A stretch of 64,000 bases of DNA from Azorinus chamasolen (taxonomy: Eukaryota; Mollusca; Bivalvia; Cardiida; Solecurtidae). Below are positions 1 through 11,651 of this stretch, in pieces. Position numbers and translations under genes: made by a program. Position 1 is the stretch's first letter. Every line of letters starts with the position of its first letter. The DNA is taken from the NCBI GenBank assembly GCA_963576725.1, contig OY755244.1, positions 38,361,855 to 38,425,854 of the forward strand. The letters run 5' to 3'. The notes beneath the pieces were generated by a model that did not search any database, was not told the DNA's origin, and saw nothing but the letters and a program-made list of their open reading frames with translations.

Positions 1-945
1 TAAAATTGAATGCTGATGGATAAGAAAGCCATATATTCAACAGAAATCATTGCTGATAGATTACCAGTGAATAAAGTCATATATTCAACAGAAATCATTG
101 CTGATGGATTACAAGTGAATAAATTCATATATTCAACAGAAATCATTGCTGATGGATTACAAGTGAATAAATTCATATATTCAACAGAATTCATCTGTGA
201 ATTCTACATAACTGGATTACTAGTGTTTCTTGGATTACTAGTGTTTCCTAAGTTTTATCAGTTTTAAATATATAGAAATAAAATTTAATGCTGGTGGATT
301 AGAAATTCATATATTCAACAGAAATCATTGCTGATGGATTACAAGTGAATAAATTCATATATTCAACAGAAATCACTGCTGATGGATTACAAGTGAATAA
401 AGTCATATATTCAACAGAATTCAACAACTGGATTACTAGTGTTTCTTGGATTACTAGTGTTTCCTAAGTTTTATCAGTTTTAAATAGAAATAAAATTTAA
501 AAGTCATATATTCATGAATTGCTGATGGATTACTAGTGAATAAATTCATATATTCAACAGAAATCATTGCTGATGGATTACAAGTGAATAAAGTCATATA
601 TTCAACAGAATTCAACAACTGGATTACTAATGTTTCTTGGATTACTAGTGTTTCCTACGTTTAATCAGTTTTAAATATATAGAAATAAAATTTAAAAGTC
701 ATATATTCAATAGAATGAATCGCTGATGGATTACAAGTGATATCAAATTGAGATGTTCAGCAGAATTATGCAGAAATAGAAGCTGATGCTGGTGGATATA
801 AGAAATATCTGAATTAATTCTACATTACTGGATTACTAGTGTTTCTCGGATTACTAGTGTTTCCTAAATTTCGAATACGAATGGCACATAATAATTCTGA
901 AGAAATAAAGGTTAATTCTGATGGATTACAAGTGCTATTTAATTT
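1..945. repeat. Tandem repeat block with 48-bp units in larger ~200-bp periods
   Basis: The 48-bp unit CATATATTCAACAGAAATCA plus TTGCTGATGGATTACAAGTG recurs at 29, 78, 126, 174 and again later. Larger periods are marked by GGATTACTAGTGTTTCTTGG (near 223, 431, 620 and 823). The 85-codon frame at the start is a repeat artefact. Confidence 0.9.
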
Positions 946-1911
946 TTAGTGAAGTTAAATTTCAAATAAATGGCCTATCTATAGAATAGATAATGGGTGT
1001 CAGATAAATGAGTGTAAAGTGTGTATTCATACCTGGATTATTTCATTCATCATTGGATTATTTCAGTGTCTTTATCAACAAAGTTTCATTATTTTGTTGT
1101 CATTTGTTAAAATTTAATAATCTTTGACATAAAATGCTTTATTAGCTTATTAGTTTTTACTGTTTAACTGGGCAAAAGAAACAATGAACTGTGAAGCCAC
1201 TACTTACACATTTGCCAGTTAATTTACTACTTAATAAGAACTTTAATACAAGAATCAAAAACTTTATCATGATAATGTTAGTACATTCATGGACATTTAT
1301 GTACTCAAAATGGGCTGAGGATAAGCCCACCAGTAACTACTGGTTTAGGACACTGGAAGATAACAAATAAGTGTTATAAGACTGATCAGCTTTCGTAACA
1401 TATATCCCTTTATAAGTTGTTTATGTACCGTACATGTGAAAGTCAATTGTAGTGATCAGCTTTATTAGCCAATTTTGTTTGTTTATGCATGCTTACTGTT
1501 ATGTTTGTAGTGTAATACATCTGATGGAAGGACATTAGTTGTATTATGCTTATTTTAATGTTGTGTAAACTTATGATAGCAGGGCTCTCTCTGTATGCTT
1601 TGTTAAAATTTGTTCATGAATTGATTTTGTCATTTATAAAGAAGAAATCAAATTTTCAGTGTAAAACAATAACATTTAAGCATCAACAGAGAAACCATCA
1701 CAGCTGTTTCAAAGAAATTGCAAAAAGCGAGGGCCTTACTCTTGTATCTTTGATGTGTAGTTAGAATATCAATATTCAATAGATTAATATTTTTGGAATA
1801 TTTTCTAAATTTAAGTAGTCTCTAGTAAACTTTGTTTGAGAATTAGACATTATTAAAGTATGATTGTTTATAATTTTGTAGCCAGGAGGCTCCAAGCTGA
1901 GCAGGGGGTAG
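946..1911. other. Stretch left of the putative LTR
   Basis: It ends in a polypurine-like tract (1,899-1,911), so part of it may be the 3' end of a retrotransposon's inner region. A 72-codon plus frame (1,546-1,764) has no recognised domain. No exon of the minus-strand gene was identified. Confidence 0.35.
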
Positions 1912-1983
1912 TGTTGCAAATTTATAAGTGGAAACATGGTATTTAATTCTGTTGGTTAGTAATGCAATGTACTGTTATTACTA

Positions 1984-2260
1984 TGTACCGTCATTGACGG
2001 TGCCTACCGTCATTGACGGTGCGTACCGGCACTGACGGTTCCTTAACCTTGTGACCTACGGTTAGTTCAGTGAACCCACCGTCACTGTCGGTCCCTTAAC
2101 CTTGTGACCTACGGTTAGTTCAGTGAACCCACCGTCACTGTCGGTTCCTTAACCCTGTGACCAGATACGGTTAGTTCAATGACCCTACAGACACTGTCGG
2201 TTCTTTGACCTTGGTTCGGTCAGTTGACATTGACGGTGCCTACCGTCAATGACGGTAGGC
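1984..2260. repeat. Tandem ACCGTCA/TGACGGT repeats in the putative U3
   Basis: It contains TACCGTCATTGACGGTGC twice, then about three ~53-bp repeats with TTAACCTTGTGACCTACGGT and CCACCGTCACTGTCGGT. The repeats sit just upstream of the TATA box and could act as an enhancer. Confidence 0.85.
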
Positions 2261-2268
2261 TAGAAACC

Positions 2269-2280
2269 TATATAAAGGGG
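2269..2280 (+). promoter_or_regulatory. TATA box of the putative LTR
   Basis: TATATAAAGGGG follows the tandem repeats and precedes an AATAAA by about 180 bp, fitting an LTR promoter on the plus strand, opposite to the host gene. Confidence 0.55.
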
Positions 2281-2528
2281 GGGAACTGGATCTTCTTGGG
2301 CTTCTTGAAATCTTAGAGCTTAGAACTTGTATTAGCTCCAGTATATCCTATTGAAAGTATTCTTAAGTATTCTTGGATTTATGCTCAGAGTTATTCTCTT
2401 TGGATTTTACTGAAAGTTATTCTCTTTGGATTTTATTGAATACATGTGAATGAATGTGAATAAAACAGTAGTAGAAGAAATCAGCTTTAGTTCTACTGAA
2501 TTCCTTGTTCTAAGTACATTTGTATTCA

Positions 2529-2881
2529 ATTGGTGGCAGCGGAAGAGTGAAATAGAAATTAATAAATTACCCAACTATATTTTCTCTGTGTGGACAGGGA
2601 AAATTATTACACTGGTGGCAGCTCAAGAATTATATATTATAAACTACATATATATATTTTGTCCTCGGATAAAAATATTACACTATCCATGATCCATGCT
2701 GCATTTAAGTTGAACAACATAATATTGGAAAAGCATATGAATGCCAATAAGGTCCTTTTTGATTATGTGGAAATGGGACAACTGGGTTTTTTTCAATGTT
2801 CTTTCGATTAAATTTCCTGTGACGTTGACATTTTCGATTATATCCGTCTTCAATATACATTACTTAAACTTGATTACGTAC
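2529..2881. other. Sequence after the putative LTR, up to exon 22
   Basis: It starts with the TGGTGGCAGCGGAAG primer-site-like motif and repeats TGGTGGCAGC at about 2,613. This may be the 5' leader of a deleted retrotransposon. Two plus-strand frames of 73-80 codons show no known domain. Confidence 0.4.
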
Positions 2882-3024
2882 ATGCAAGCACTAGTCACAC
2901 ACTGTCTGTGGTAGTTCTTTATTTCTGAAGGAGTCAGCGCGTTGAAGCAGCTTTCGAATGGCCCGGCTACGTCAAGCATTACTGCGCATGTGTCTGTGGC
3001 CCATGCATACCTTAGGTCCAACTC
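2882..3024 (-). CDS. Exon 22: C8 domain 3, first part (last exon seen)
   Basis: This exon starts at acceptor CATTGTAG| in phase 0 and encodes ELDLRYAWATDTCAVMLD, then GPFESCFNALTPSEIKNYHR, then QCVTSAC. The pattern C..l....gpF.sC...l.p.....y...C...aC is typical of C8. The best donor is GCAT|GTACGT (end at 2,882, phase 2); GTAATC at 2,877-2,872 is an alternative. No following exon was recognised in bases 1-2,881, so the gene must continue to the left. Confidence 0.85.
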
Positions 3025-3228
3025 CTACAATGAAACAACTGTGGTATGAAAACGCTGCCACACTATAACACATTATAAAGGAGGATTGTGTGTGTATTCT
3101 TTAGATTTTCTGACATGAGAGTAAACAGTGAATTCTGATAACTCACCGATAACTATTGCACCCCGTGTCGGTCCAAGCTGTATGCATAGCGTATCACAAG
3201 TGTTTTTGTTGTATACAAATTCTAAGGG

Positions 3229-3469
3229 TTAACCCTTCTCTTGCTGAATTTTAAAATACATTTCTCCTTCTTTACCCATGCCCTGTTGTATAATTACATA
3301 TATCTTCACTGTGTACACGTATGTCGCTGTGCAGTGTACTGGTTGCACAATCAACTTGTAATTAGTGCAGACCCTGATGAGCCAGGCCCTACAGGAGCTG
3401 TCTCATCTGAGTCTTCAATATTTACAGGTAGGTAGCCTATATTGACGTGAATAGCAAGCGAAGGGTTAA
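3229..3469. mobile_element. TTAA-type MITE, family B
   Basis: It starts TTAACCCTTCTCTTGCTGAA and ends GCAAGCGAAGGGTTAA. The hairpin is partly mutated. The right part of the exon 22 upstream intron, 3,025-3,228, has no other feature. Confidence 0.9.
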
Positions 3470-3479
3470 AACATTAGTG

Positions 3480-3704
3480 TGTTTCACTACTCACATCAGA
3501 GCTAAAAATAAATGTGCGTACCCAGATACTGAAATCGTCACTTTTCCACCAAACCCTATACTGTGACCACTCTTTATAATCGCCTCGAAGTGAAGAAACG
3601 ATTCTAAAGAGTGGTCACAGAATAGGGTTTGGTTGAGATATAAAGGAGTTGTTCTTGAAAATGTCTAAATTTACGCATATAATCTTGACCACTGTACATA
3701 TTTT
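3480..3704. mobile_element. Family A MITE, complete-looking
   Basis: The left part has CGTACCCAGATACTGAAATC; the palindrome 3,542-3,632 pairs AACCCTATACTGTGACCACT with AGTGGTCACAGAATAGGGTT; the right part is AATGTCTAAATTTACGCAT. Confidence 0.8.
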
Positions 3705-4632
3705 AAATCAGTGATCGGTAACGTACCATATTCTGACAGCTGGTAACATTTTTTTTGTCGCGATGAACAGTCCTTATTGTTGCCCGGTAAACTTATACTG
3801 GTGACACCATATACAATATAAGTACATTTTCCCAACGAGTAATATAGATGTATGTCGAATAACAGTGTTTAGATTTAATTTCATTTACATTAATTATTTT
3901 TCACTTTTCTTATAGGGTCATCAAACATTAACATTTAAAGTGTAGGTGCCTTTTTCTCCATTCTATGAATTACGTACTAAATTCCTTTACTGCGATGGCT
4001 GACTTCTGTCATATGAAGGTGAGAAACAGTACATACGCACATCAAAGTTTTCCCCAAGAAGCCCTTTGATTAGAGTCCACAACACTGTTTGCAATGATCC
4101 AATATACTCGGTAAATTAGTGTTGAAAGGCACTAGATCTGTCTGCTCACACAACAAACTATTTTTTCTCGCTTCTAAGATATGCTAGACAACCTGAGTTA
4201 CTTAAAATAGAAGTGCTAGAAATCTTTATCTGAAACATCCCTTGTCTGATGTATTCATACGCGCGATTAGGCGAAATTAGTAAACGGGAATTGCCTCTAA
4301 CAAAAGTATATAGAAGATTCTGTATTTAACAAAATCAATGCTTGATTTTATTAATATTGTATCCTCATGCTTTAAGTATATCAATTACAGCACTATATTT
4401 TCCCTCATGTGAACTTCTTCCACACCTTTGCGAACACAGTAGGCCTAGATCACATGTCTCCTATATGAGTCGCCTTATCAGGATCTGCTTTTGTATATGA
4501 TACAATATAGATATAATCCTAAAGCCAAAGTTTCCTTTGAACGGTTTACAATATAAGAATAAACGGCAACGCATATCCATGAAGTGCCAAACTCACAAAA
4601 AATGTTCAGTAGGGAAAGGGCGTGTTACTCAC
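3705..4632. other. Intron 21 stretch without recognised feature
   Basis: AT-rich sequence. One possible small exon-like stretch on the minus strand near 3,985-4,013 was not needed to close the phases and is not called. Confidence 0.35.
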
Positions 4633-4700
4633 AGAGCATTTAACTTCTGTTAACGTGACCTCTGGATATTCGGTGGAACTTCTCCAGGAAGTGGCAAACC
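4633..4700 (-). CDS. Exon 21: linker from VWD3 to C8-3
   Basis: The 68-base exon has acceptor TTTTCTAG| and donor CTCT|GTGAGT. It encodes FATSWRSSTEYPEVTLTEVK followed by Cys-Ser. The F..SW motif is common between VWD and C8. Phases 1 in and 0 out equal those of exon 5 and are exactly what exons 20 and 22 require. Confidence 0.82.
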
Positions 4701-4849
4701 CTAGAAAACGAATCAAAACGCAAGATTATTAATCCACTAAGACGGTTTGCATTTCTAGATAGATGTAATCCAGAAGAAACACCTTTATAGATTTGGCGTC
4801 TGACAGACGCAAAACTGTTTAACCAGTTTCTCCATAAATATCGATGAAT

Positions 4850-5125
4850 TTAACTCATTCTCCCCTACACTATTTTTAGACCAAACATCTATCGAAAAGG
4901 AGCATTAACTATAGAAAAGAGAAGTTAAGAATTGTGTAGTTTTAAAACCATTGTGATAAATAACGCATTTGCTCCTATGGAGCTAATGTTCTATTTATCA
5001 CAATGGTTTCAGAATTTGACTTTTACAGAGGCGCAACAATGCATCATTAGTAAGGTATTAGTTAATTTCACTAAATGTTCAACACATTTTCAATTTGGCG
5101 TCTACCACACTACGAGCTGTTAAGC
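4850..5125. mobile_element. Family D MITE, variant
   Basis: The arms AAAACCATTGTGATAAATAA and TTATCACAATGGTTTCAGAA frame the core GCATTTGCTCCTATGGAGCT. The ends are near TTAACTCATTCTCCCC and CTGTTAAGCC. Confidence 0.65.
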
Positions 5126-5671
5126 CTTTACTCCATAAATACGCCTTCCTATGCCGTTGCAAACAGGGTAGACCAACACCAGACTGCTCCTGTAGGAGCC
5201 ATTTAATCAGGGTATGCTATTTTTGCTTATGAAATTAAATTTAAAGCCTTTGGCTCAAATCTGACCAATCAAAAGCTTGAGAACTCAAATCTGACAAATC
5301 AAAAGCTTGAGAACCCAGAGTACCGTTACCAATAACTTGTATCCAGATGACATGCCAATTAGAGGCGTCTGATTAGGATCAACTTGTGTGATGCCGTGAC
5401 GTTGTTTGATAAAAATAATCTGAATAATCATTTACTTTAAGAATAGAAGCAGACGACAATAATTACAGATAACAAGGACACAGAGTGCCGAATGTATTAT
5501 GCTTAACCCTTTACTCCATGAATATTTATGTAGGAAATTATGATACCGTGAATAAAGGGCCTTCGGATCTGCATCTACTCTGGTTGCAAAGGTAGAGAAA
5601 GACGTATTTATTGAGGAAATGGTTAAAACAATCGGAAATAGGTACTAATTATTGTATCACCAGAAAAAGGC

Positions 5672-5895
5672 TTAACCCTTTCCTCCATAAATACGCCTTT
5701 CTACGTTTCTGTTAATATCACCTGTGGAAACCATTGTGATAAATAGAGAATTCGTTCCTATAGGAGCAAATGCTCTATTTACCACAATGGTTTCAAACCA
5801 CAAAATTCTGAACATTTTCTCTAGTTAATTCTCCTTTTCGGTAGATTTATTCAAAGTGGTTGGATCTAAACATAGCCTATGAGGGAAGGGGCTTA
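5672..5895. mobile_element. TTAA-type MITE, family D
   Basis: It starts TTAACCCTTTCCTCCATAAA and ends GAGGGAAGGGGCTTAA. The hairpin GATAAATAGAGAATTCGTTCC...GGAGCAAATGCTCTATTTA is near 5,740-5,782. Confidence 0.85.
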
Positions 5896-6282
5896 AGCCT
5901 TGCCGTCATTTAAAGGCATTTCGAAAGGAATGTTGACCAATTAACCCCATGCTGTGTATTTTGGGAGTTGACTGTCAGGCATCTAATACACAAACTGATA
6001 AGGCATGCTACCATCACAGATGATCATTGTATAATTGCATAACTTTATATCATATTGCTATGGACCCTGACTGGACACTGCAGGAGTACAGCTGGATACT
6101 GTGTATATAGGGAATCACTATATAAGGAGCTTTGAAATGCCTTTAAGCACTTTTTCACAGCTATACAAATACAGTAGACTCAGATCAGAAGAGCAGTCTG
6201 ATCAGAGGAGACGTCGAATAACTCGGTGGGTCATGAGTATCCATACATTTTGCTACTCTGACACTATTGTTAGAAAGAAATA

Positions 6283-6660
6283 CAGAAAAACTCGATACTA
6301 CGAACTTTTAGTAACGAAATATATGTCTGTGTAGGCAGGTGGCGCTGCTTAACCCTTTCGCTGCCAACGTAGGATACGTGATAACCTATGCAAACAGTTT
6401 GGATCCAGATGACACGCCGAGTAACTCGGCGTCTCATCAGGATCCAAACTGTTAGTTACTGTTACCATGTTTTTGAAACAAAAATGAAGAAAATCAAACA
6501 AATGAAAAATTGTAGCAGACGACAAAGTTAGCAGACGACAGAGTTTGACATCGAAAGGGTTAATGCAGGGTCAATGTCGTGCAGAAAGGTTCTAATGCCA
6601 CCTGTGCTAAAGATCAATAATGGTAAGTATGTGAGTGTTCGTAGTATCGAATGTTTACTG
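6283..6660. mobile_element. Family K MITE split by a family C element
   Basis: The ends CAGAAAAACTCGATACTACG and CGTAGTATCGAATGTTTACTG are inverted repeats. The family C element 6,349-6,563 is inserted at TTAA. Removing it rebuilds CTGCTTAATGCAGGG, as in the uninterrupted copies at 34,188 and 35,519. Confidence 0.85.
6349..6563. mobile_element. TTAA-type MITE, family C, nested in family K
   Basis: It starts TTAACCCTTTCGCTGCCAAC and ends GACATCGAAAGGGTTAA. The hairpin GGATCCAGATGACACGCCGA...CGGCGTCTCATCAGGATCC keeps the A/T mismatch. Confidence 0.93.
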
Positions 6661-8540
6661 AAGTGAAAAATGCACTTTTAGAACTGAAGCCGGAGATAAA
6701 TGCTCAGAGTGCAGACGGTTTAAAATGCTATCATTTGGCGCCCTCTGCCACGGCAACAGTGCCCCGGATATTGACACAACCCTGTGACGAATGCACTGTT
6801 GCTACAAATGTTGCTTTAAATGTAATGACTAACTACGAACTCGGGTGTAACGGGCCGGCGGTTCTCTCGTTAGTCAGGTGATGTTACATTTACGTCAGGA
6901 TATCACCTGAACTAACTATAAATCTAGATCTACACCGATCTAGACTCTGTTTGTAATAAAATCAGGCAAGAGAAATATTAACGAAAGTCAAGATAAATAT
7001 CATTCAATTTTTAATATGTAGATCTATTCTACGTTAACAGTAATGATCTGGATCTAGACTATATCTACGTATTTCGTGATCCAGATCGATAATCTGCATT
7101 CAAGTATAAATATGTATGATAAGACCTAAATTTGTAATAAATCTAGATGAATATGCAAAGTATTCGTGGACTTCTGAGAAAATATTATATTTATATAGTA
7201 AACCGCTTATATATTCAATAAGCACCTCTTTAACTTATAAATATAACTTCCGTCAACAAATGACGCCCACTACACCGTGGAATTACTTAAAATATCATTT
7301 TCTCTTACCGAGACAGCACAACACGTCTGTCCTCGAAAATTTATAGCTCAGAAGTCCTCGAATGAGAAATTCTCCGGCCTTATATAGGCAGAGAACCAAC
7401 AACCAGCGACTGTTGGTAAAAAGAACGAAATCTCGTTAGTTTCCAACAAACCAACAACTTTCCGTTCTAATAACCCTTAACGACTGTTGGTTTACCAACA
7501 AAATCAACAGAATGTTGGTAAATGACGTCATATAAATATGAATTATAGAGACCGTTATTAAGAACGATAAACATGACAAAAATCGAGATTTTTAACTTAC
7601 AGTGGATGAACTTAGACAGGGAATTGAATAGTTTCTTAGAAGATATAAGTAATGCAGCCGACAGCCTTTTAAGAGTGACCTTCACAAAATAGTGAGTTTT
7701 ATGACTGACACTCTAAAAATAGATCAGCTGTGAATCAAGGTCGGGAAGAAAAGTTCTGTGGTGGAACGAAGTTTAAACACAATCTGAGCCAATAATAATG
7801 ACACAAATCCTGTTTAAGTTGTCCACCTAGTACGCAAAGTAAGTGAAGAATCCAGACATTATGCCATTTTACCGTAGGCATTCTATTTGTGTAGATAAAT
7901 GGACATAAACAAAATCCACATTCCACAACGCACGTGAGAGAGTAAACATTGGGATGTGTATTGAACAATCACAAATCCCAGAGTATTACACGGGAAATAC
8001 CTCCAAAGGGAAATTTGATAACGTTTAATAGTAAAAAAAAGTCTGTTTCGAATGTTCGGTCATTTAACCTTTATCAAGAAAATTTATACATGGAAAATCA
8101 ACTAAGTGGCTTCCATAATGATGTTAGGATAATCTTAATTGACGCAAGTGAGTTGATTTCCCATGTATAATTGTTTCTCGATAATGGTCTAGTAACCGAA
8201 AATTCGAAACAAAGGTGTTTTTTTTATTATTACATACTTTGAGATACTTTCACGCTTAGTGATAGAATAAAATTAAATAGTTATCCATTTTGGCTACTGA
8301 AACTGTAACACTTTACACAATAGCGTCGAAATCGTGATGGCATATGCTTTAGATCCAAAAGTGGAGTCTTATCAGGATCCAAACTGTTTGAAACTTTGAA
8401 CCATACTTTTTATCTACACTGTTGACTTGTGCCTAAGATTTGGAATAGCATAGATAAATAGGTTAAATGAACGATCTATGAAAAACACGTAAAGAGAAAT
8501 GACGTAACAAACATAAATCAGGCAGACTTTGATCACTTAC
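6661..8540. other. Intron 20 stretch without recognised gene
   Basis: AT-rich sequence with many AGATCTAGATC-like short motifs near 6,900-7,100. Several 60-80 codon frames exist on both strands, none with splice sites or a known domain. Confidence 0.4.
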
Positions 8541-8672
8541 TAGCTGTTGAATCCACCACAATATTTTCTCGTAATAGGAAGTCGTTGGTAAGGTCGTCAT
8601 CAAAGTTTCCACAGAGTCCTTGAACATCTCCGTATTTGTAGGTTTCATCCAACTCACATTTTACACTGGTAT
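8541..8672 (-). CDS. Exon 20: VWD domain 3, GLCG signature
   Basis: The exon has 132 bases; acceptor GCTCCAG| and donor GCTA|GTAAGT. It encodes VKCELDETYKYGDVQ and then GLCGNFDDDLTNDFLLRENI, a near-perfect VWD calcium-site motif. A nearer acceptor (ATACCAG|) gives the wrong phase. It ends in phase 1, like exon 4. A TTAA-type MITE ends 54 bp upstream of this acceptor. Confidence 0.92.
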
Positions 8673-8725
8673 CTGGAGCGACAGATATTTAACATGTTAT
8701 CAGTGGTCAAGATGAGATGCGTAAA

Positions 8726-8940
8726 TTAACCCTTTCGCTGCCAAACTCTGTCGTCTGCTAACTTTGTCGTCTGCTATAAATTTTTCTTTTTTTTATTTTC
8801 TTCATTTTTGTTTCAAAAACATAGTAACAGTAACAAACAGTTTGGATCCTGATGAGACGCCGAGTTACTCGGCGTCTCATCTGGATCCAAACTGTTTACA
8901 TATGTAATCACAGATCAGGCATTGGCAGCGAAAGGGTTAA
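8726..8940. mobile_element. TTAA-type MITE, family C
   Basis: It starts TTAACCCTTTCGCTGCCAAA and ends GGCAGCGAAAGGGTTAA. The hairpin 8,845-8,887 is perfect except the conserved T/A mismatch at position six and an odd central base. Confidence 0.93.
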
Positions 8941-8961
8941 AACATTTATATGAATAACTTC

Positions 8962-9008
8962 TTTATTTCTCCACCAAACCCTATACTGTGACCACTCTTT
9001 AGAATCAT
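8962..9008. mobile_element. Family A MITE, left half
   Basis: CACCAAACCCTATACTGTGA and CCACTCTTTAGAATC match the other family A copies; the right arm is missing. Confidence 0.65.
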
Positions 9009-9224
9009 TTCTTCGAGGGATCGGGGGTTAACATTTATTGTTCATGAAACTTCACAATCAGTGTAGATCCAGATCAACTGGCCCAACAGAGTGATCCCTT
9101 TGATCAGAATCTGCACTGTTTGTCATAATAATCATTTTCTTCTATGATAAATGTTGATACAAATATTTGCTTAATACTCAGAAAATGAGCAGCCAGTCTT
9201 AAATATCAAGCAGATTTTAACATA

Positions 9225-9452
9225 CAGTACAAGCCACGCGGATTTTTTGTTTTCCGTTTTACCAGCGCGGACAAAATTATTTGAGAGTGGGTTTCCAGCA
9301 CGGACAATTTTTATGGATCACCGCGGACAAATTCTGTGTCCACCGCGGACCGAAATTTACCCTACGGGATATTACCGCCGCCGAGCCATCGCTGTCCGTG
9401 CTGATATCAGCGTGGATTGCGTGGCATCACCGCGGACACTACCTTTATGACT
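9225..9452. mobile_element. CpG-rich element, family P, left-facing end
   Basis: It starts CAGTACAAGCCACGCGGATT after TA and is dense in CCGCGGAC motifs. It is the inverted partner of the end at 19,620. The overlapping plus-strand frames have no known domain. Confidence 0.65.
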
Positions 9453-9846
9453 GGCAGTCGTTTAATCGATTAAGGTATAAATTATTTAGATAAGATATAT
9501 ACAAAAGCTTACATGTATATATAAATACACATGTGCATTTTTTTTCAACTGAAGAAACGCATATTGAATATACTGTCAGATCTAGAATTCAAAATGAAAT
9601 TAGATAGCATACGTATATAGATAGCCTTCACCCAAAACCCGAGACTGAAACGGTTTCTTTCTGCTAAAACTACAATTTATAGTCAGATTTTAACGATTGC
9701 CAGACTGTAAATGCTCGAGAAAAAAGAAATAGATACAAAATATCAGCAGCAATTGTTTTCATAATCTGATTTTCAGAAAATGCGTAGCGCAGAGATTATA
9801 GATATCAGGAGCACTCGGTCATATTTGTTTCGACCCCACGCGCGTA

Positions 9847-10110
9847 TTAACCCTTTCCCTGTTCTATATGTGTTCCAAATTTAAATACAAATGTACATGT
9901 ACCTACAGAATATTCATGGACAAAATAGTTATAATGAATTATGGAAGGTGGAGCATTGTAGACATTTTAGGAAATGAAATAAACAGATCTATAAAATTCT
10001 ATTAGCAAAGTGAGTAGATCCTGATCAGACGGTTCCTTTAGGAGCGGTCTGATCTAGGTCTATTCTCTTGACAAATGCGTGAACACAGGTTTATATGAGG
10101 AAAAGGGTAA
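9847..10110. mobile_element. TTAA-type MITE, family E
   Basis: It starts TTAACCCTTTCCCTGTTCTA and ends TGAGGAAAAGGGTAA. The hairpin ATCCTGATCAGACGGTTCC...GGTCTGATCTAGGT keeps the T/A mismatch. Confidence 0.83.
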
Positions 10111-10165
10111 AGGGGTGGAGAGTTGTATCCAACCATTATCTGTTGAAATACTTTTTTTTGAAACC

Positions 10166-10393
10166 TTAACACTTTACTCCATAGTTTGTGTTCAGTATTG
10201 AAGACAGATGTTTGATTAAAACAGGCTGAATGGGACCATTTTGCGTTTTTCTCAGCCTGCTTTAAGCTACCGTCTACTGTGATATAGAAATATTTCTTAT
10301 GGCGCATATTCATGAATGTATCAAGTGGAACTATTTTTGAGTGGAGGAATGGATTAACGCACTATAATGAGTACCTATGGAGTAAAGGGTTGA
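10166..10393. mobile_element. TTAA-type MITE, family E-like variant
   Basis: It starts TTAACACTTTACTCCATAG and ends CTATGGAGTAAAGGGTTGA. It directly follows the family E copy at 9,847-10,110. Confidence 0.65.
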
Positions 10394-10980
10394 ACTGGGT
10401 ATCATTCGACGAAGAGATGCAAACAGTTGATTAAATAATTATAAAGTTCGAAGCGCATCTACATGTACACTAATACACCGCATCTACACTAATAATCTAT
10501 ACTGTTACAGCTATTCTTGTTTGACCGACCATGTAGTGCAGCTACAAGATTTAAGTTGATATCAGAATTAAGATGAAAACTATTGTAGCTTATTGTATTA
10601 TAATTTATTTTGAAACGGCGCAAAGCAGTCGCCTGCATAAATCATTACTCTGTATAAAAGAGTCACCTGAAATAACAGATAGCCTAATATTGGTACATGT
10701 ATGTCGTTGTCTTTCAGATGAGTTGAAAGCTGCGATCGTAATGTTATTCATTTAAGTCATATTAACCCTTTTCATGCTAGTAGCATATATTGACGCAATT
10801 TAAAAACAGTGCAGACTCAGATCAGACAGCTCTTAGAGGCTGTATGATCAGGGTGTGCATTGGTTTCTTATAGGATCTGTCAAGCATAAATTGCCATTCG
10901 TCCTGGGGAAATTATTACTCCATTACCAATATAAAAGTTGAAATGATAGATAGTCATACGTAATCCATTCATATCTGCGG

Positions 10981-11225
10981 GAAGAGAGAGAGAGAGGGAG
11001 AGAGAGAGAGAGAGGGTGGGGGGAGAGATACACACACAGAGAGACAGAGACAGAAAGAGAGACACACAGAGACAGATAGATAGGGACAGCCACAGACAGA
11101 CAGATAGACAGACAGAGAGGGAGAGTAAGAGGTGGAAGAGACGGACAGAGAGAGAGGGGGGAGAGAGAGGGGGAGAGACGGAGAGAGAGAGACGGAGAGA
11201 GAGGATGAGACGGAGAGAGAGAGAT
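10981..11225. repeat. GAGA-rich microsatellite
   Basis: About 245 bp of GAGAGA, GACAGA and CACAGA runs. Four long open frames on both strands (rich in Arg/Glu or Ser/Leu) come from this simple sequence. Confidence 0.95.
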
Positions 11226-11651
11226 TTTGACGTCCCTTCTGGCCTTGTGATTGCGAATCATTGTAAATGTTTATTTGGGGGAGAGGACTTCTTAGAAACA
11301 ACAGCAATTGTACACAGAGAGAGGGACAGGGACGGTGAGGAAATATATTATGGGCTTATTAATTATGTATCAGACAATAACAAAGTCTAAAACATGATAA
11401 ATATTTCATTTTAATACAGTGCCCCTGTATTGATTCACAGGTGCTCGTAGCATGCTATGTCTCCACGACAACAACAGACAAATTCAATGTAACTGGTCTA
11501 TAAGGCCTTGTGCGATCTGATAGCATGGATGGATATCTTGTATTAACAATTTCTTAAAATAATACTTACATGTAAAATAACATTGACTGGTTTTGAACCT
11601 AACGTCAAACCCTCACCGACATCAATTTCAAGCTTATAGAGATTGTTTTAT

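Larger units (their letters stand above)
1912..2528 (+). mobile_element. Putative LTR (617 bp) of a retrotransposon
   Basis: It begins TGTTGCAAATTT directly after a purine-rich tract (GAGCAGGGGGTAG) and ends TTGTATTCA. Two bases later comes TGGTGGCAGCGG, which looks like a tRNA primer-binding site (starts TGG). Inside are repeated ACCGTCA/TGACGGT motifs, a TATA box (TATATAAAGGG at 2,269-2,280) and an AATAAA signal at 2,459-2,464, in the order expected of U3-R-U5. No second LTR and no gag-pol frame were found. Confidence 0.6.

Noticed and set aside
1320..1365. Minus-strand CTTCCAG|TGTCCTAAACC, looking like a TIL start (CPKP)
   Set aside because: No donor and no further cysteines follow. Not enough to call an exon.
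3146..3176. Exon-like stretch on the minus strand (ATACAG|CTTGGACC...TATCG|GTGAGT) just upstream of exon 22
   Set aside because: Its 31 bases would break the phase between exons 21 and 22, which already join cleanly.
11016..11390. 124-codon Arg/Glu-rich frame and two 112-codon Ser/Leu-rich frames on the other strand
   Set aside because: They lie in a GAGA microsatellite, which is open in several frames by composition.
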